Shown: piece after piece, positions 1 to 7,451 of the stretch
How the letters are laid out: each line of letters begins with the position of its first letter
How positions within the stretch are numbered: the stretch's first letter is position 1
DNA from: an uncultured Clostridia bacterium
GTDB taxonomy: Bacteria; Bacillota; Clostridia; Oscillospirales; Acutalibacteraceae
Reading direction: 5' to 3'
NCBI GenBank assembly: GCA_946626015.1
Contig: CAMOTT010000085.1
Span: forward strand, 1-8,251
Length of the DNA: 8,251 bases
Made by a program: the position numbers and the translations under genes
Notes under the pieces: model-generated
The model's database searches: none
What the model was told of the DNA's origin: nothing
The model's input: the letters and a program-made list of their open reading frames with translations, nothing else

Positions 1-1
1 A

Positions 2-760
2 CTTGGCTCCTCTGTTTTCATACACACCGCCTCCGACGTAAAAGAACCTGCCGTCCAGGGAATGTGGTCGGTTTTTGAGGTGTTTTTTGATACGATATTG
101 ATGTGCAGCCTTACCGCCTTCGCAATACTGTCCGTCAACATAACAAGCTCAGCGGGACTGCCCTTAATGACCTGTGATCAGGCTGTTTTGACCGCGAACC
201 GCGATACCCGTATGTTCATAGCCTCCGACGGTTGCCCCGGCAGCGCAGTGCTCCCCCTCGTTTCGGATCAGCCTCTGACCGTCAACAACTGCGGCAATAA
301 GACTTTTGTTTTTACAAGGCTTATGACAGTAAAGCTGAACTCAGAGGGCAAGGCAGAGATAAAAGCCATTACCGGAGCGGCGCTGATGGGCTTTGTTTTT
401 GAAAAATGCTTCGGGAAATATGCAGGAAAATTGCTGGCAATATCCGTGACCGCCTTTGCCTTTTCAACCATATTGGGCTGGTCGTATTACGGCGTAAAAG
501 CCACGGAATACGTTTTTGGAAAAAGGGTCCAAAAAATATACGGCAGGCTGTTCGTCATATTTATCTTCATTGGCTCAATAACTGATCTCCGCCTTGTCTG
601 GAGTATATCCGACATATTTAACGGGCTGATGGCAATACCGAATATGATGGGTATCATTCTGCTCTCAGACCGGGCTTTGAAGATCACGGAAAACTACCGC
701 ATACGGAAAATCTCAAAATATCCGAAAAAGCTGAAGCCGATGATCTCAGCTTATGAATAA
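2..760 (+). CDS. Alanine/glycine:cation symporter (AGCS family), C-terminal part, 5' end outside window
   Basis: Inner-membrane carrier expected to import alanine, glycine or a related small amino acid with Na+ (family knowledge; substrate not shown by sequence). The frame is open from base 2, before the first ATG at 62, and the residues encoded before that ATG (ending EPAVQG) continue the family pattern 'GSAPIAHAAAK..EPVRQG', so the gene starts outside the window. 252 residues are visible. In order: a family motif with a membrane segment (MWSVFEVFFDTILMCSLTAF, fragment 21-40), a polar stretch of about 75 residues (about 47-121) with three Cys, the signature AFAFSTILGWSYYG (151-164), and two more membrane segments ending in DIFNGLMAIPN (204-214). 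A short basic tail ends at TAA 758-760. The polar stretch is much longer than the roughly ten-residue link usual between these segments. It converges with the histidine kinase gene and shares a hairpin terminator with it. Family assignment is secure; the substrate is not. Confidence 0.9.
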   Translation, partial: LGSSVFIHTASDVKEPAVQGMWSVFEVFFDTILMCSLTAFAILSVNITSSAGLPLMTCDQAVLTANRDTRMFIASDGCPGSAVLPLVSDQPLTVNNCGNKTFVFTRLMTVKLNSEGKAEIKAITGAALMGFVFEKCFGKYAGKLLAISVTAFAFSTILGWSYYGVKATEYVFGKRVQKIYGRLFVIFIFIGSITDLRLVWSISDIFNGLMAIPNMMGIILLSDRALKITENYRIRKISKYPKKLKPMISAYE

Positions 761-773
761 ACCCCGACAGCGC

Positions 774-809
774 AAAAATGCGGCAAGGATCGCCCCCTGC
801 CGCGCTTTT
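774..809. terminator. Bidirectional hairpin terminator between convergent genes
   Basis: A stem GCGGCA (780-785) / TGCCGC (798-803) is extended, after an A-C mismatch, by GG (787-788) / CC (795-796) around a six-base loop. A run of five A (774-778) lies on the left and TTTT (806-809) on the right, so either transcript would carry a U tract after the hairpin. It lies 13 bases after the symporter stop and directly after the kinase stop, where a shared intrinsic terminator is expected. Not tested by folding software. Confidence 0.8.
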
Positions 810-810
810 A

Positions 811-2763
811 TTATTCATATATCCTGTCAAAGACAAGGGCTATTTCAAACAAAGACTCATCAACCGAAAGTTCCATTGTTCCGCCCTGTATCTCCGTGAG
901 CCTTTTGGCTATGGACAAGCCCAGACCGTCCCCCTCTGTGTGCCGCGAGCTGTCGTCCCGGACAAAGCGTTCAAGCAGCTCGTCACCGTCCGTTGTTATC
1001 GGCTTGTCTGAGGTGTTTCGCAAAATAAATTTCACCTTGTCGTCGGTAATATCCAAATTGAGATAAACCTCTGTTCCGGTTTTCGCGTACTTGCAGATAT
1101 TGCTCATCAGGTTACTCAGTATGCGCCACAAAAGATTGCCGTCCGCGCTGATACACGCCGAGGTCTCCACCTCATCACACACAAGCTTTAGCTGGTGCTC
1201 CTCCAGCATATACTGAAATTCACCGGCCGCCTGCGAAAGGATCAGTCCCACGTTCATAGTCTCTTTTTCCACAGCGATCTCACCCTTTGAAAGCTTTGAG
1301 GATTCGATGAGATTTTCCAGCAGCTTTTTGAGCTTCAGCGACTGTCTGTCGATAACCTCAATATACGCCTTTTCGTCCTCCGGGGAATTGTTTGGATCCT
1401 TCAGCAGCGACACATAGCTGATTATCGAGGTCAGTGGAGTTTTTATGTCGTGGGATAAATTTGTTATCATCTCGTTTTTTAGTCTCTCGTTTTTCATCTC
1501 CGACTCAAGAGACTTTGATATCTCTTTTCTGATCTGTTCAAGGTTATTATTATACATTCGGAACCCCTTGAACATAAAGGCTGTTTCTCCGAGCTCGTCA
1601 AGATTGCCCTCAGCAAGCCTTTTACTGGTGTTATAGGCATAGGCCAGATTCATGGCGGCAACTACGATAATGGGGATCGATATCACCCTGCTTATTACCC
1701 AATAAAAAACGTAGTACATAAAATTCAGCCTGTTTTGATGATCCTGGTGTAAAAAAAACAAGATCACGCTGAGCTCTACAAGGGTAAGCAAAATAACCGC
1801 CACTACAAGGTTGCGATAATACGGATTTTTTGCCTTTTTTTGAATTTTATCTTTTTTCTGTTTTTGGTACTTTTTGAGTCTTTTAAAACGTGTCAGTTTC
1901 CTTGAGATCAAGTTGCAAAACCGGTATATCAATGTGTTCTGAAACAAATTGCCCAGCTTGATACGCACCGAAAACGTTGAAAGATAAAACAGCAGGATCA
2001 TAACCATGATTATGACCACAAAAAAGACGACCACGTTGAGCAAAACGATATTTGAATCTGCGATTTGCGTCAGTTTTATGCAGAGCCACGCCGCAGCCAG
2101 CGTTGCAACAAAGCCCAAGGTACAGACGTCGAAGGGCAATTTATCAATAAAGCCCACTGAAACCTGCCCGTCCTCTTTCTGCTCCCCCGCACCAAATGCT
2201 ATCAGCGACAGCATAACAAGGATAACGGATATCGTTAAAATAAGAACCACTATCACAACATACTTCAACGAATTCCCGATCCTGATAAATTGGTCGGCAA
2301 CGCGATAGCTGTCGTTTTCCGTCAAGTCATTGCGCAAATAAAGAGCTATCGTTCCGGTTTTGTCCCCTATGGCATAATTCTTTTCATAGTCAAACTGATA
2401 GTTTTCGGCATTGAAAACGTAATCCTCCGAACGGTTTGAAAGAATTCTGTTTCCGTCAGAATCATAAATAAAAAAGTCCACGTTGCTTTTTTCAAATTTG
2501 TTGTTATAGTCCTCAAGGATCTTTTCGTATTTTCCGTGGTCTTTATTTAAAGAGGCAAAAAGATAATCCTCGATTTCCGCCTCGGTTTCTTTCATTTTAT
2601 CCATCCACGCGACCCGCCGCGCATATTCGCCGCTGTTATCATAAAATTGATAGACATTGAGATAATGCACTCCCAAAACACAGCCTGCGGCTATTATGGT
2701 CACAGAGATAAGTATGATCATGGCGCTTATCTTATCATAAATCGACTTTATGCTATACTTCAT
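811..2763 (-). CDS. Membrane sensor histidine kinase with six predicted TM segments
   Basis: Sensor kinase of 650 residues that should autophosphorylate on His and pass the phosphate to the response regulator encoded just upstream. Visible architecture: TM1 about 13-33; an extracytoplasmic domain of about 130 residues (34-165) containing FFIYDSDGNRILSN, reminiscent of a PAS/Cache-type sensor strand; TM2 167-190; TM3 214-233; TM4 238-262; a very basic cytoplasmic loop 287-313; TM5 317-338; TM6 349-377; then the kinase core. The H box is NLSHDIKTPLT with phospho-acceptor His438. The N box is LSNLMSNICKYA (Asn551, Asn555), the F-box region is LLERFVRDDSSR (596-607), and the G2 box is GDGLGLSIAK (611-620). 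The usual DxGxG G1 motif is absent; RNTSDKP (582-588) stands in its place, as I recall for a clostridial kinase subgroup. The ATG is supported by AAGGAG (2771-2776), seven bases upstream. It lies 17 bases after the regulator stop. The signal sensed is unknown. Confidence 0.93.
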   Translation of the reverse strand: MKYSIKSIYDKISAMIILISVTIIAAGCVLGVHYLNVYQFYDNSGEYARRVAWMDKMKETEAEIEDYLFASLNKDHGKYEKILEDYNNKFEKSNVDFFIYDSDGNRILSNRSEDYVFNAENYQFDYEKNYAIGDKTGTIALYLRNDLTENDSYRVADQFIRIGNSLKYVVIVVLILTISVILVMLSLIAFGAGEQKEDGQVSVGFIDKLPFDVCTLGFVATLAAAWLCIKLTQIADSNIVLLNVVVFFVVIIMVMILLFYLSTFSVRIKLGNLFQNTLIYRFCNLISRKLTRFKRLKKYQKQKKDKIQKKAKNPYYRNLVVAVILLTLVELSVILFFLHQDHQNRLNFMYYVFYWVISRVISIPIIVVAAMNLAYAYNTSKRLAEGNLDELGETAFMFKGFRMYNNNLEQIRKEISKSLESEMKNERLKNEMITNLSHDIKTPLTSIISYVSLLKDPNNSPEDEKAYIEVIDRQSLKLKKLLENLIESSKLSKGEIAVEKETMNVGLILSQAAGEFQYMLEEHQLKLVCDEVETSACISADGNLLWRILSNLMSNICKYAKTGTEVYLNLDITDDKVKFILRNTSDKPITTDGDELLERFVRDDSSRHTEGDGLGLSIAKRLTEIQGGTMELSVDESLFEIALVFDRIYE

Positions 2764-2780
2764 ATGGTATCTCCTTGCCC

Positions 2781-3473
2781 TTATGACAGTTTTTCCATTT
2801 TATAACCCTTGCCCCAAACTACTTTTAAAAACCGGGGCTGCGAGGGGTCGTATTCTATTTTTTCCCTCAGGTGTCTTATATGTACTGTAACGGTGTTTTC
2901 CGCTCCCAGAGGTTCCTCGTGCCAGACAGCCTCATAAATCGCTTCGGGTTTAAACACCTCGCCAAGATTTTTCATAAAGAACAAAAGAATATCGTATTCT
3001 CTCGGCGTAAGATTAAATTCTTTACCGCCTACAGAAACCGTTTTCGTCTTGTCGTTTATCTCAAGATCGCCATTGGTGTACACGTCTGAAAATGTTTCCG
3101 TCGGTGTTAAGGGACGCCTAAGCCTTGCCTTGACCCTTGCGATAAGCTCCTCCGGGTGATAGGGCTTTGAAATGTAATCATCCGCTCCGTAATTCAAGCC
3201 CTGAACCTTATCCATATTGTCATCCCTCGCGCTTAAAAATATCACGGGGACGTCACTTTTCGTGCGCAGGGCGGAGATGGCCGAAAATCCGTCAAGGACG
3301 GGCATCATAACGTCCAGCAGGATAAGATCGATGTCATCGCTGTGTTGAGCGTAGACCTCCAGCATCTGCTGACCGTCATAGGCCTCGTAAACTCCAAATC
3401 CGTTCTTTTCAAGATGTATCTTTATAGCGCTCACTATATCTCTTTCATCATCGCAAACCAGAATATTGTTCAT
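2781..3473 (-). CDS. OmpR/PhoB-family response regulator
   Basis: Cytoplasmic DNA-binding response regulator, 230 residues from the chosen start. The receiver domain (about 1-120) has the acidic pocket Asp8-Asp9, phospho-acceptor Asp54 in LILLDVMMP, Ser81 at the conserved Thr/Ser position and Lys103 in ISKPYHPEEL. The C-terminal winged helix (about 132-228) contains FNLTPREYDIL, the probable recognition helix NTVTVHIRHLREKIE and the wing motif VVWGKGYKME, all typical of OmpR/PhoB regulators. An in-frame ATG exists five codons upstream (3488), but it overlaps the ribosome binding site GAGGGA (3481-3486) and lies almost at the predicted transcription start. The ATG at 3473 gives the canonical start MNNILVCDDE with good spacing. 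The partner is almost certainly the kinase gene 17 bases downstream. Kinase residues resemble VanS/BceS-like clostridial systems, but target genes cannot be read from this window. Confidence 0.95.
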   Translation of the reverse strand: MNNILVCDDERDIVSAIKIHLEKNGFGVYEAYDGQQMLEVYAQHSDDIDLILLDVMMPVLDGFSAISALRTKSDVPVIFLSARDDNMDKVQGLNYGADDYISKPYHPEELIARVKARLRRPLTPTETFSDVYTNGDLEINDKTKTVSVGGKEFNLTPREYDILLFFMKNLGEVFKPEAIYEAVWHEEPLGAENTVTVHIRHLREKIEYDPSQPRFLKVVWGKGYKMEKLS

Positions 3474-3480
3474 TTTACAG

Positions 3481-3502
3481 TCCCTCATTTTTCGTTATTA
3501 TA
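3481..3502 (-). promoter_or_regulatory. Putative -10 box and RBS of the two-component operon
   Basis: Reading the minus strand, a perfect TATAAT lies at 3502-3497, followed about 11 bases later by GAGGGA (3486-3481), which is the Shine-Dalgarno sequence for the ATG at 3473. No good -35 box sits 16-18 bases upstream; the hexamers there read like CACTGC or ACTGCG. A perfect TTGACA exists at 3549-3544 but is 41 bases from the TATAAT. The palindrome ACAGCTGT (3502-3509) adjoins the -10 box, which would suit an activator- or repressor-dependent promoter. The RBS is convincing; the promoter is tentative. Confidence 0.45.
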
Positions 3503-3570
3503 CAGCTGTTTTCAAAATCCGCAGTGCAGCCTAAGCGGCCGCGTGTCAAAGGTCTTTCCGAAAAGCCCTG

Positions 3571-5238
3571 TTATCCCCTGTTTTCAAGCATTTCCTCCGC
3601 GCTCTTCAACTGCAGCTCGGTTATCTCCAACCCGCCTATGATACGGGCAAGCTCCATCTTTCGCCCCTCGTGATCCAGCGCCGTCACCCGGGTAAAGGTT
3701 TTGTCGCCCTCAACTGATTTTGAAATTTTCAAATGGTTATCCGCCTGAGCCGCAAGCTGAGCCAGATGCGTAACACAGATCACCTGTCTCCACCGCGAGA
3801 CCTCCGCCAATTTAAGGGCGACCTTCTGCGCCGCCCTTCCGCTGACGCCTGTGTCGATCTCGTCAAAGATCAGGGTATCCACATTGTCTTTATCCGACAA
3901 CACGTTTTTGATAGCCAGCATGATCCTTGAAAGCTCACCGCCGGAGGCGATTTTTGAAAGGGGCTTTGGCTGCTCGCCCACGTTTGCGGAAATAAGGAAT
4001 TCTATCTCGTCATAACCCGTTTCTGAAAATCCGGTTTTCTCATATTTTATCTCAAACGCCACGTTGGGCATATCGAGGAATTCCAGCTCCGCGCAAACGG
4101 CCTGCGAAAACCGCTGCCCGGCTTCTTTCCTTGACCCTGAAAGACGCTCCGCCAATGCCGCGGTTTCGTCTTCGGTTCTTGATATCTCCGCTTTAAGGAA
4201 GGTCACTCTCTCATCCGAAAGTTCAATGCTTCTTGCCTCCTGCCTTGCTTTTTGGAGGAAGTCCAGCATCTCTTCCTCCGTGCTTCCGTATTTGCCCGAA
4301 AGCTTGTAGAGAAGGTCAAGCCTTGTTTCGATCTCATCTATCTCTCTGCCATCGACCTCAAAACCGGAAATAAGGTCGTTTATATCTGCGGAGTATTCCG
4401 CAAGGTCATAGGCTAAGGAAAGCACCTTTTCAGAAATATCCCCGGCGCCTTCATAGTAATCAGCGGCTTTTTGCAGCGCCCTCGCCGCTTTTTCGGTACG
4501 CTGTACCGCGCCTAAGTCCTCATCGGTTCCGTTTATCGCCACATAGGCTTCGGTCAAAAGCCTGACGATCTTTTCACCGTTGACATATATATTTTTCTTC
4601 TCGGCGAGCCTTTCCCACTCGCCGGGAACGATCTGCGCCGCTTCAAGCTCTTTTATCTGGAAATCAAGTATGTCGAGCCGCCTTGCCTTTTCGGCCTCGT
4701 CCATGCTGATGCTTTTAAGCTCTTTATTAAGGTTCAACAGCTTATGATACGCCTGCCTGTACTCCTCCAGCAGAGCTCCGTTACCTGCAAGGCTGTCAAG
4801 ATAACGGTAATGATTATCGCTGTTCAAAAGAGCCTGACTGTCGTGCTGGCCGTGTATATTTATAAGGGCTCTGCCAACAGTTCTGAGCATGGAAACTGTT
4901 ACAGGTTCGCCGTTTATCCTGCAAACATTTTTGCCGTCTGCTGAAATTGACCGCTGCACAACAAGGCAGCCGTCCTCCGACGGGTTGACGCCGATGCTTT
5001 CAAGGGCGTCACACGCGGCATACCCCACCTCGGAAAACACAGCCGTTACTTTGGCCGAATCAGTACCGGTGCGGATAAGCTCCCTTGAAGTGCGCTCGCC
5101 CAAGACCGCGTTGATGGAGTCGATTATTATAGACTTGCCCGCGCCGGTCTCACCTGTAAGGACGTTAAAGCCCCCGCTGAGTTCCAGCTCCGCGTGTTCT
5201 ATTATAGCTATATTTTCAATCTTCAAGCTTTGCAGCAT
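3571..5238 (-). CDS. recN: DNA repair protein RecN
   Basis: SMC-like ATPase that acts early in double-strand break repair, tethering DNA ends for RecA-dependent recombination (family knowledge). 555 residues, normal for RecN. The N-terminal start MLQSLKIENIAII is canonical, followed by the Walker A motif GETGAGKS (29-36). The middle (about 150-400) is charged and helical, as expected for the coiled-coil arms. The C-terminal half-site has the ABC signature SGGELSR (432-438), Walker B TLIFDEID (455-462) followed by TGVSGRAAQ, and the switch-histidine motif CVTHLAQLA (488-496). The ATG is preceded by AAGGGG (5250-5255) at a rather long spacing of 11 bases, and lies 23 bases after argR. I see no GAAC-N4-GTTC-type LexA site in the short gap before it, so expression probably depends on the upstream cluster promoter. 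No strong terminator follows the stop. Confidence 0.97.
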   Translation of the reverse strand: MLQSLKIENIAIIEHAELELSGGFNVLTGETGAGKSIIIDSINAVLGERTSRELIRTGTDSAKVTAVFSEVGYAACDALESIGVNPSEDGCLVVQRSISADGKNVCRINGEPVTVSMLRTVGRALINIHGQHDSQALLNSDNHYRYLDSLAGNGALLEEYRQAYHKLLNLNKELKSISMDEAEKARRLDILDFQIKELEAAQIVPGEWERLAEKKNIYVNGEKIVRLLTEAYVAINGTDEDLGAVQRTEKAARALQKAADYYEGAGDISEKVLSLAYDLAEYSADINDLISGFEVDGREIDEIETRLDLLYKLSGKYGSTEEEMLDFLQKARQEARSIELSDERVTFLKAEISRTEDETAALAERLSGSRKEAGQRFSQAVCAELEFLDMPNVAFEIKYEKTGFSETGYDEIEFLISANVGEQPKPLSKIASGGELSRIMLAIKNVLSDKDNVDTLIFDEIDTGVSGRAAQKVALKLAEVSRWRQVICVTHLAQLAAQADNHLKISKSVEGDKTFTRVTALDHEGRKMELARIIGGLEITELQLKSAEEMLENRG

Positions 5239-5261
5239 ATTGTTACAAGCCCCTTAAAATA

Positions 5262-5714
5262 TTACTTGAGCAGAACGCTTTGGATACTGTTTTTTATCTG
5301 CAACGCATATTCTTCTGTTCTGCACAGCGCAAAAATCGTATCATCGCCGGCAAGGGTACCCACAAGCCCCTCCCACTTCATATTGTCAAAAGCGGCGCAG
5401 GCGGCGTTGGCCATACCAGTAAAGCAGCGCACCACCACCGTATTGCCGGCATAGTCAACGCTTATCACGGAATGGGCAAATATGGAGTTGTACTTTGAAA
5501 GCAGTTCATCCGAACCGGCCGGGCTGACTTTGTAGCAGTAGTTGCCGTTTTCATCCATGCTCTTGACCAGGCGCAGCTCCTTGATGTCCCTTGAAACCGT
5601 TGCCTGCGTGGACTCAAAGCCGTTATCCTTAAGCATCTGCAATAACTCTTCCTGAGTTGAGATCACATTGTTTTCGATAATTTTCAAAATCAGCTTGTGT
5701 CTGTCCTTTTTCAC
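5262..5714 (-). CDS. argR: Arginine repressor ArgR/AhrC
   Basis: Arginine-dependent transcription factor that represses arginine biosynthesis and can activate catabolism; family members are hexamers. 150 residues, the usual length. The N-terminal winged helix (1-70) contains STQEELLQMLKDNGF and the DNA-reading helix QATVSRDIKELRLVK (37-51) with the Ser41-Arg42 pair. The C-terminal oligomerisation and arginine-binding domain holds GMANAACAAFD and the signature GTLAGDDTIFAL (119-130), whose Asp124-Asp125 correspond to the ligand-contacting pair. The start is GTG at 5714, supported by GGGTGA (5722-5727) seven bases upstream. It lies 27 bases after nadK. No clear ARG box is visible around it, so autoregulation is not shown. 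The nadK-argR-recN order is a conserved Firmicutes arrangement, which strengthens the call. Confidence 0.96.
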   Translation of the reverse strand: MKKDRHKLILKIIENNVISTQEELLQMLKDNGFESTQATVSRDIKELRLVKSMDENGNYCYKVSPAGSDELLSKYNSIFAHSVISVDYAGNTVVVRCFTGMANAACAAFDNMKWEGLVGTLAGDDTIFALCRTEEYALQIKNSIQSVLLK

Positions 5715-5741
5715 TTTTGTTTCACCCGTCCTTTTCTTATT

Positions 5742-6593
5742 TTAAACTCTGCGCGCCGCCAGCTTGCTGTTTAAAACGTCAATAAAAGTGTCCGATTTAA
5801 TTCTTATAAAATCCGCGTATATTTCAGCTTTGCTTATTTTTATCAGGCTCTTGCCCTTAAGTCGGAAAGGCTGTTCCCCGTCGCAGGACAGGTTGATATA
5901 TTCATCCTCGTTCGCCTTGATTGAGATCACTTTGTCGTGCCTGAAGATCAGCGACCTTGCAAACAGGGAATGTGTGCAGATAGGTGTCAGGGTTATTGTT
6001 TCAAGCTGAGGGTCGATCACGGGCCCTCCGGCTGAAAGCGAGTAAGCGGTGGAACCGGTAGGGGTCGCAATGATCACGCCGTCTCCAAGATAATTGTTGA
6101 TATGCTGGCCGTCACATTCAGCAACAAGTTCAATGATATGCGGCGAACCGGCTCTGTCTATCACCGCGTCGTTTATGCAGAAATCCGACATTTTACCCGC
6201 AGCTTCGCTCTCCGCCTCGACTTTGAGCATCATACGGCGCTCCACCTCGTAGCTGTTGTTGATGAGCCTGTCCAGCAGATTAAGCTCGTCAGCCTCCAGC
6301 CCGGCCATAAACGCAAGTCTGCCGGCGTTGATGCCCAACACAGCCTTGCCGTAGCCCGCAGAGATCTTTGCGGCGTGGAGTATCGTTCCGTCTCCCCCCA
6401 CCGCAATAACGATATCGCAGAGTTTAAACAAATCCTCCCGGCTGATATATCCGGCGCCGGTATCTGAAAAATACTCTTTATTTTCCGCCGAAAAATAATA
6501 TTCGGCATTCAGCTCTTTTAAACGCTTACATACGTCAAGGGTTATCTGGTGAGAATTTTCCCTTGTAAGGTTCGGTATAATCGCAATTTTCAT
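5742..6593 (-). CDS. nadK: NAD kinase (ATP/polyphosphate-NAD kinase)
   Basis: Cytoplasmic enzyme that phosphorylates NAD+ to NADP+, the only de novo route to NADP(H). 283 residues, typical of bacterial NadK. Key motifs: the GGDGT phosphate-binding loop (66-70) with catalytic Asp68; LGINAGRLAFMAGL (86-99), the family's LGIN.GxLGFL motif with Ala replacing Gly; the NE/D motif INDAVIDR (140-147); and the glycine-rich GDGVIIATPTGSTAYSLSAG (170-189), which contacts NAD and builds the oligomer interface. The C-terminal beta-rich domain includes the ISIKANEDEYINLSCDGEQ stretch. The start ATG has a strong Shine-Dalgarno, GGGAGG (6600-6605), at six bases. The gap to tlyA is 27 bases. All catalytic elements are present, so the protein should be active. 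Confidence 0.97.
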   Translation of the reverse strand: MKIAIIPNLTRENSHQITLDVCKRLKELNAEYYFSAENKEYFSDTGAGYISREDLFKLCDIVIAVGGDGTILHAAKISAGYGKAVLGINAGRLAFMAGLEADELNLLDRLINNSYEVERRMMLKVEAESEAAGKMSDFCINDAVIDRAGSPHIIELVAECDGQHINNYLGDGVIIATPTGSTAYSLSAGGPVIDPQLETITLTPICTHSLFARSLIFRHDKVISIKANEDEYINLSCDGEQPFRLKGKSLIKISKAEIYADFIRIKSDTFIDVLNSKLAARRV

Positions 6594-6620
6594 ATTGCAC
6601 CTCCCGATATCTTTTCCCTG

Positions 6621-7451
6621 TCAGGCGTCGTCACCTTTATTGTTCTTATCAAGATCGCTGTGAGAGGCTTCCACAACCGTTTTCACAAGCTCCTCACAAT
6701 CATTTTTATTTAAGCCGTCCTTTGAAATATACATGAGATATTCTATGTTCCCCTCGGGGCCCTTGATGGGAGAATAATCCAGCCCCCGGATGGAAAAACC
6801 GTTTTCCAAAGCAAAACCAAAGACGTTGTTTATAACGTCCATATGCACGTTTTTGTCGTGAACAACGCCTTTTTTGCCCACGTTTTCGCGCCCCGCCTCA
6901 AACTGGGGCTTTATAAGACAAACCGCAAAGCCCTCCGGCTTCAGCAGCAAGAACAGCGGCGGCAAAATATGCCTGAGGGAGATGAAAGAAACATCCACGC
7001 TGGCAAAATCAATTGGTTCCGGGATCTGCTGTTCTGTTATATATCTGAAATTTGTCCTCTCAAGGTTTACGACCCTGTCGTCAGTGCGCAGCTTCCACGC
7101 AAGCTGACCGTAACCAACATCTATTGCGTAAACTTTTTGGGCGCCGTTCATGAGCATACAGTCCGTAAATCCGCCCGTGGATGCGCCGATATCCATACAG
7201 GTGCAGCCCTTGAGCTCTATGCCGAACTTTTCTATACCCTTTTTCAGCTTGTAGCCGCCCCTGCTGACAAAGGGGTTTTGATTATCTCTGACTTCGATAA
7301 CGTCCTCCGGCTTCAAAAAGGTTCCGCCCTTAAGGACTTTCTGGCCATTGACATAGACCTGCCCGGCCATTATCAGCGCCTTTGCCCGTTCCCTTGACTG
7401 GGCAAAGCCCCTCTCAAAAACCTCGGAATCAAGCCGTATCTTATCCGCCAA
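6621..7451 (-). CDS. tlyA: TlyA family rRNA 2'-O-methyltransferase (formerly 'hemolysin A')
   Basis: SAM-dependent methyltransferase. Characterised TlyA proteins methylate ribose 2'-OH of cytidines in 16S and/or 23S rRNA; the hemolysin name is historical. The frame is open back to an ATG at 7511, inside dxs, but those first 20 residues do not look like TlyA. A TTG at 7451 gives the expected start (M)ADKIRLD, a length of 276 residues matching the family, and GGGGG (7461-7465) nine bases upstream. It overlaps the dxs stop by 11 bases, so coupled translation is likely. An S4 RNA-binding domain occupies about 4-64. The FtsJ-like domain has FVSRGGYKL (61-69), SAM-binding DIGASTGGFTDC (87-98), DVGYGQL (111-117), DVSFISL (153-159) and KPQFEAG (181-187). 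Lys68, Asp153, Lys181 and Glu237 could form the K-D-K-E catalytic tetrad (inference from motif order). Confidence 0.93.
   Translation of the reverse strand: MADKIRLDSEVFERGFAQSRERAKALIMAGQVYVNGQKVLKGGTFLKPEDVIEVRDNQNPFVSRGGYKLKKGIEKFGIELKGCTCMDIGASTGGFTDCMLMNGAQKVYAIDVGYGQLAWKLRTDDRVVNLERTNFRYITEQQIPEPIDFASVDVSFISLRHILPPLFLLLKPEGFAVCLIKPQFEAGRENVGKKGVVHDKNVHMDVINNVFGFALENGFSIRGLDYSPIKGPEGNIEYLMYISKDGLNKNDCEELVKTVVEASHSDLDKNNKGDDA

Noticed and set aside
778..1011. Short plus-strand open frame starting in the terminator hairpin
   Set aside because: It begins within the hairpin stem and runs antisense to the kinase ATP-binding domain; the sequence shows no domain features.
3520..3600. Possible intrinsic terminator after recN
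   Set aside because: The only small stem (CTTT/AAAG around TCGG) is weak, and the palindrome GCGGCCGC at 3535-3542 has no loop or following T run, so termination is not supported.
4889..5257. 122-codon open frame on the plus strand opposite the start of recN
   Set aside because: Antisense to the RecN Walker A region, low-complexity composition, no family resemblance; a mirror of biased codon use in recN.
5239..5261. Possible SOS (LexA) operator upstream of recN
   Set aside because: RecN is often SOS-controlled, but the 23-base gap has no GAAC/GTTC dyad and I found none in the end of argR by eye.
5715..5741. Possible ARG box upstream of argR
   Set aside because: The gap is A-rich but lacks a paired TGAAT/ATTCA-type dyad; its clear content is the ribosome binding site for the GTG start.
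6843..7397. 184-codon open frame on the plus strand opposite tlyA
   Set aside because: It is fully antisense to a well-supported TlyA gene, has no recognisable motif and no convincing ribosome binding site.
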